In this document: positions 60,517 to 64,000 of the stretch, piece by piece
How the letters are laid out: each line of letters opens with the position of its first letter
Numbering within the stretch: position 1 is the stretch's first letter
Source: Trema orientale
Taxonomy: Eukaryota; Streptophyta; Magnoliopsida; Rosales; Cannabaceae
Length of the DNA: 64,000 nt
Assembly (NCBI GenBank): GCA_002914845.1
Contig: JXTC01000169.1
Span: 492,057-556,056 of the forward strand
Reading direction: 5' to 3'
Notes under the pieces: model-generated
Databases searched by the model: none
What the model was told of the DNA's origin: nothing
What the model saw: only the letters and a program-made list of their open reading frames with translations
Position numbers and translations under genes: made by a program

Positions 60517-61196
60517 AAAAATTTGCAAAATATAGAAATTCCAAATATATGCAACTTTTTTTTAAGTAAATTATGTGTGGATTGGTTTGAATCATACTTT
60601 AAAGTTGAAAAGTCTATATGATGAGCATAAATTTCAAACTTCAACAGCCAATTTGCAGATGGGATTAGATTTGTATATTTTGATAATGCCGTATAGAAGA
60701 ATAAAAATTTAAATAAAATATTTCTTCGATCTTCCATAAGGGCCCAACCAAGCCCATTAATAAACGAACCGGTTTTAACTGGCCCATTAAAATGTCTACC
60801 TCTAAAATCCCCATGTCGGAACAGTCTCTGGGCCTTCAGGCGCTGAAGAGCGGCACCTGATTGGTCCGTGAAAAGCACGCGCGCTCCTATTCGTCTGGTT
60901 TTGTCACCCCCACCTCAAGAGAACGCAGCTCGACAAGGCCATAGAGCTCGCAGCTGTCTCTTGCGCCTTTGAGATTTTCTTCTTCAACTTTCCCTTGGGG
61001 GCTGGCTCTTCTATACTTGTCTTCTTCATCTTCTTCTTTTTCTTCGTCTTCTTAAGCCAAGCTATACCCAAATCTCAAAACCCATATCTCTCTTCTTCTT
61101 CTTCTTCTTCTTCTTCTTCTTCTTCTTCAGGTACTATTTACCCTGATCGAAACTGTACCTGATTTTTTTTTTAGGGGGGGGGGGAAAGAAGCATTA
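60517..61196 (+). promoter_or_regulatory. Derlin promoter and 5' leader
   Basis: A GC-richer stretch from 60770 precedes the start codon. ATTGGTCCGTG at 60860-60870 resembles ERSE-II (ATTGGNCCACG) with two mismatches and is followed by AAGCACGCGCG. ERAD genes are often controlled by the unfolded-protein response, so this is a candidate only. A (CTT)n run of about 13 units (61091-61129) lies in the leader. Confidence 0.35.
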
Positions 61197-63727
61197 ATGG
61201 CTCAAGCTGTGGAAGAATGGTACAAGCAGATGCCTATCATCACCCGCTCTTATCTCACGGCAGCCATCGTTACAACCATTGGTTGCTCCCTCGATGTATG
61301 TCTCTTCGCTTTGTTCGAAATCTCTGTTTTTGTTATCTTAGCGTCAGAATGTATTAATGGGGTTTCTTTGTTTTCATCGTCCAAGAATCTTAATTTTGGT
61401 TTTTACGTAAATGGGGGTTTTTGTTTTTGTCTGATTCGGATTGGGTTTCTTTTGAATATTCTACAAATGGGTTCCTTTCATCTCTCTTTGATTTCGTCTC
61501 GACGCCTCTTAATTTATTTATTTTTTTTCAGTAATTATTATCATAATTTTAATTGGGAATTCGTTATATGATTATATGATCATGTTTTCTTTGGACATAA
61601 TAATAAGTTCTGAATTGGTTTAGGCAGATTTATATTGGTTCTTGTTTTAATTTTGGGTGGAGTCTTCTATCTTATCAGTCTTTTATGGTCTAATATTTGG
61701 ATAAGGTTTTGCTGGAAGTTTGCAAGGTTGAAAATTGCTTCTTGGAACTTATTCTTACGATGGTTTTCTGGTGTTAAAATTTGCAGATTATCTCTCCTTA
61801 CAATCTCTACCTGAATCCTAGACTTGTTGTCAAGCAGTATCAGTTCTGGCGCCTCGTCACGAATTTCCTGTACTTCCGGAAAATGGGTAATTTTTTCGAA
61901 CATTTGATATGGAAAGAAATTGACTGGAAATAAAAGTTATCTAATGGATAGTTTTGTTATTGAGTTCCTTTCGGGCAGCTTTAGGCTTCATTATTGATAT
62001 CTCATGGAATGTGCTTCACCCTGTATGTGATTTGATCTATATAGTTGCGTTCATTTCCTTGTCGTTAAGGCTTCTTTGCTGTTCCAACTGGTTTTCTTTT
62101 ATGTTCTTCTGTCCTCATCCCGACCTCCGACTAGGCCTGCCTCATTAGCCTTGGTGAACACAGTTTTGTAATTATCGGCTTTTGGAAAAACTTTGGTCTA
62201 CTTCATTCTCGATGGATTATGAATGAAAAAATTTGTTTCATAGGCATTGCACAATTTGTTAATTAATAAGCTTGTTGAAAATGTGCATAATTTCACCCTG
62301 CATTGTTCTCATTGTCCTCTGGGAACAATGAAGTTATTACAAAAACTCCTCTCTGTTCTCCTTCCCGCCTAGCAAAAAGAAAGTCTATTTAACTCTGCTG
62401 AAATGAGTTTTCCATCAACATTTTACTGTAGAGTAATAATTCCCGTAAATAGGATTCCAAATGAAGTTAATCAATTGTTAGTCATTGTCTGTTTTAACAT
62501 AGTTTTATATTGTGGCATTGCCAGACTTGGATTTTATGTTCCACATGTTCTTTCTTGCTCGATACTGCAAGCTTCTTGAAGAGAACTCCTTCAGGGGAAG
62601 AACTGCTGATTTCTTTTACATGCTCTTATTTGGTGCCACTGTCTTAACTGGAATCGTTCTTGTTGGGGGGATGATACCTTATCTGTCCGAGTCATTTGCA
62701 AAAATTATATTCCTCAGCAATTCACTCACGTTTATGATGGTTAGTTACTCCCTTTGTCTCTGAACGTAAATACTTTTTCCTCCGTGGATTACAGTTGTTT
62801 CTGAAATGTTATTGCATTTTCCGTCTTTCAGGTTTATGTGTGGAGCAAGCAAAACCCTTTTATTCATATGAGTTTCTTGGGCCTCTTTACTTTCACAGCA
62901 GCTTATTTACCATGGGTCAGTGAGATTCAAAGCCTTCTTGTATTACACTTTTGAACCACTATTCCATTGATAGTGATTGTAATCCTGCTTTAATACCATA
63001 TGTGTTTTTATTTCAACTTGTTCTTTGGTTGATATTAATTTGAGCCATAAGTGATTTTGATCAAAGTATCTGGTCTATTCGGACATTTAATAAATATATA
63101 TATATATATATATTTCACTCTTGTTCTTGCAGGTTCTTTTGGGATTCTCTGTCCTTGTTGGAGCCAGTGCCTGGGTTGACATGTTGGTACGTATTTTCGT
63201 TCATTTGAGATATTGTCTAGCATCTTGCTCTTATTCGGCTCTTCCCTGCTAGCATTTAAGTAATTGTCAAAAACTAGATGCACATAAAATGGAAGTTTAC
63301 GCTATGGGACCTACTCTGCTGTTATGCTTTAATGTTTCAGTGATTAATTCCCTGTTATAAAATAGGAAACATTGTTCTCGGCGAAACATTGTTCTCGGCG
63401 AATCATAATATTCTCAATAAAGCGATGAAAATCCAAAATTTAGTGCTTTTTCTTGGAAAAAATCCACGACTGCCCCCACATGCAATCTCCTCCTCTCTTT
63501 TCCAGTGTCAAATATTTATTGTCTTCTAAATTGGCTTTGTTCAGGGAATGATTGCTGGCCACGCTTACTACTTTCTTGAAGACGTTTACCCTCAAATGAC
63601 TGGTCGACGGCCATTAAAAACCCCATCCTTTATCAAAGCACTATTTGCAGATGAAGCTGTCGTCGTGGCTCGGCCAGCAAACGTGAGATTCGCACCGCCG
63701 CCTGCTGAGGATATTCACCAAGACTAA
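61197..63727 (+). CDS. DER2: Derlin-2-type endoplasmic reticulum protein
   Basis: Six exons (61197-61295, 61787-61886, 62525-62739, 62832-62915, 63133-63186, 63545-63727) join in phase to 244 residues, the usual plant Derlin-2 length. It begins MAQAVEEWYKQMPIITRSYL. It is a multi-span rhomboid-like pseudoprotease of the ER membrane, used in ERAD to move misfolded proteins to the cytosol for the proteasome with CDC48/p97. The Derlin hallmarks are visible: Trp54-Arg55 in QFWRLVTNF and a GxxxG in GMIAGHAYYF (185-189). No rhomboid Ser/His dyad is present, as expected. Hydrophobic segments include FFYMLLFGATVLTGIVLVGG and SFLGLFTFTAAYLPWVLLGF. The cytosolic tail ends PPPAEDIHQD. It is divergent from ASPM, the two start codons being 25 kb apart largely because of the giant MULE. 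Confidence 0.95.
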
Positions 63728-64000
63728 AGACCCTTGGGCAAAATGAAAAGTTGATAGAACTGCTCGACAGCACGGACCAATAGGAATAGTTGTTGGTCTT
63801 GTAACATAGAGAAATCTACCCCAATTTTCTAATTGCCCTTTTGCCCCCTTGTGCATTCTTTATAATTTTAAGATTATCAATATGTAATCAAAGTTTTTTC
63901 AACAGTTGACAAGTGGAAGAGATGAGAAAAAGGAAAACGGTATGCGTTATGCTTCAGCAGTAACCTGTACTGATACTATCTTCTTATTTAAATGCTCCTT
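63728..64000 (+). other. Derlin 3'UTR and downstream sequence
   Basis: No further gene starts before the window ends. Confidence 0.4.

Noticed and set aside
61131-61173. Tiny 5'UTR intron in Derlin (CAG|GTACTA ... TTTAG|GGG)
   Set aside because: At about 43 bp it is shorter than usual functional plant introns.
61954-62148. Extra Derlin exon (LGFIIDISWNVL...)
   Set aside because: Exons 2 and 3 join in phase to the conserved FRKMDLDFMFHMFF without it, so this is intron sequence.

Overview
The window is plant nuclear DNA, almost certainly a eudicot. It is AT-rich between genes, its genes have many short GT-AG introns, and it carries typical plant mobile elements (Ty3/gypsy and Ty1/copia LTR remnants, Mutator-like elements, hAT- and foldback-type MITEs, a tRNA-derived SINE). 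The species cannot be named from the sequence.

Seven host genes can be read with consistent splice phases. Left to right they are: an AT-hook nuclear protein (+, 10282-11976); Mediator subunit MED21 (+, 12715-14845); an RBP45-type three-RRM RNA-binding protein (-, 20496-16994); a MYND zinc-finger protein (+, 23227-25125); a class V 15.4 kDa-type small heat-shock protein (+, 26428-26932); a 20-coding-exon ASPM/abnormal-spindle orthologue (-, 36218-27882); and a Derlin-2-type ERAD protein (+, 61197-63727). From memory, Arabidopsis keeps Derlin-2.1, ASPM and HSP15.4 close together on chromosome 4, and RBP45A near an AT-hook gene on chromosome 5, so the host order looks ancestral. The genes do not form one pathway.

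The left edge (1-2846) holds the 3' end of a Ty3/gypsy element and its complete 3' LTR. From 2847 to 7000 lie a 73-bp dyad-rich tandem array and two foldback MITEs. A small MULE-type element with a copia fragment inside sits at 15530-16373. A second copy of one foldback MITE lies near 21470-21810, and a hAT-like element lies at 59812-60508.

The most striking object is an 18.7-kb Mutator-like transposon at 37591-56301, between the divergent ASPM and Derlin genes. It has 48-bp terminal inverted repeats and a perfect 9-bp target-site duplication (TAAAATAGA). Inside are a Ulp1/C48 cysteine-protease gene (+), a decayed FAR1/MULE transposase (-) whose SWIM-finger segment has been flipped to the opposite strand, a plant-mobile-domain gene remnant (+), a second decayed Ulp1-like gene (-), a probable copia LTR and a hairpin MITE. 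The pristine target-site duplication around broken genes suggests recent movement in trans.
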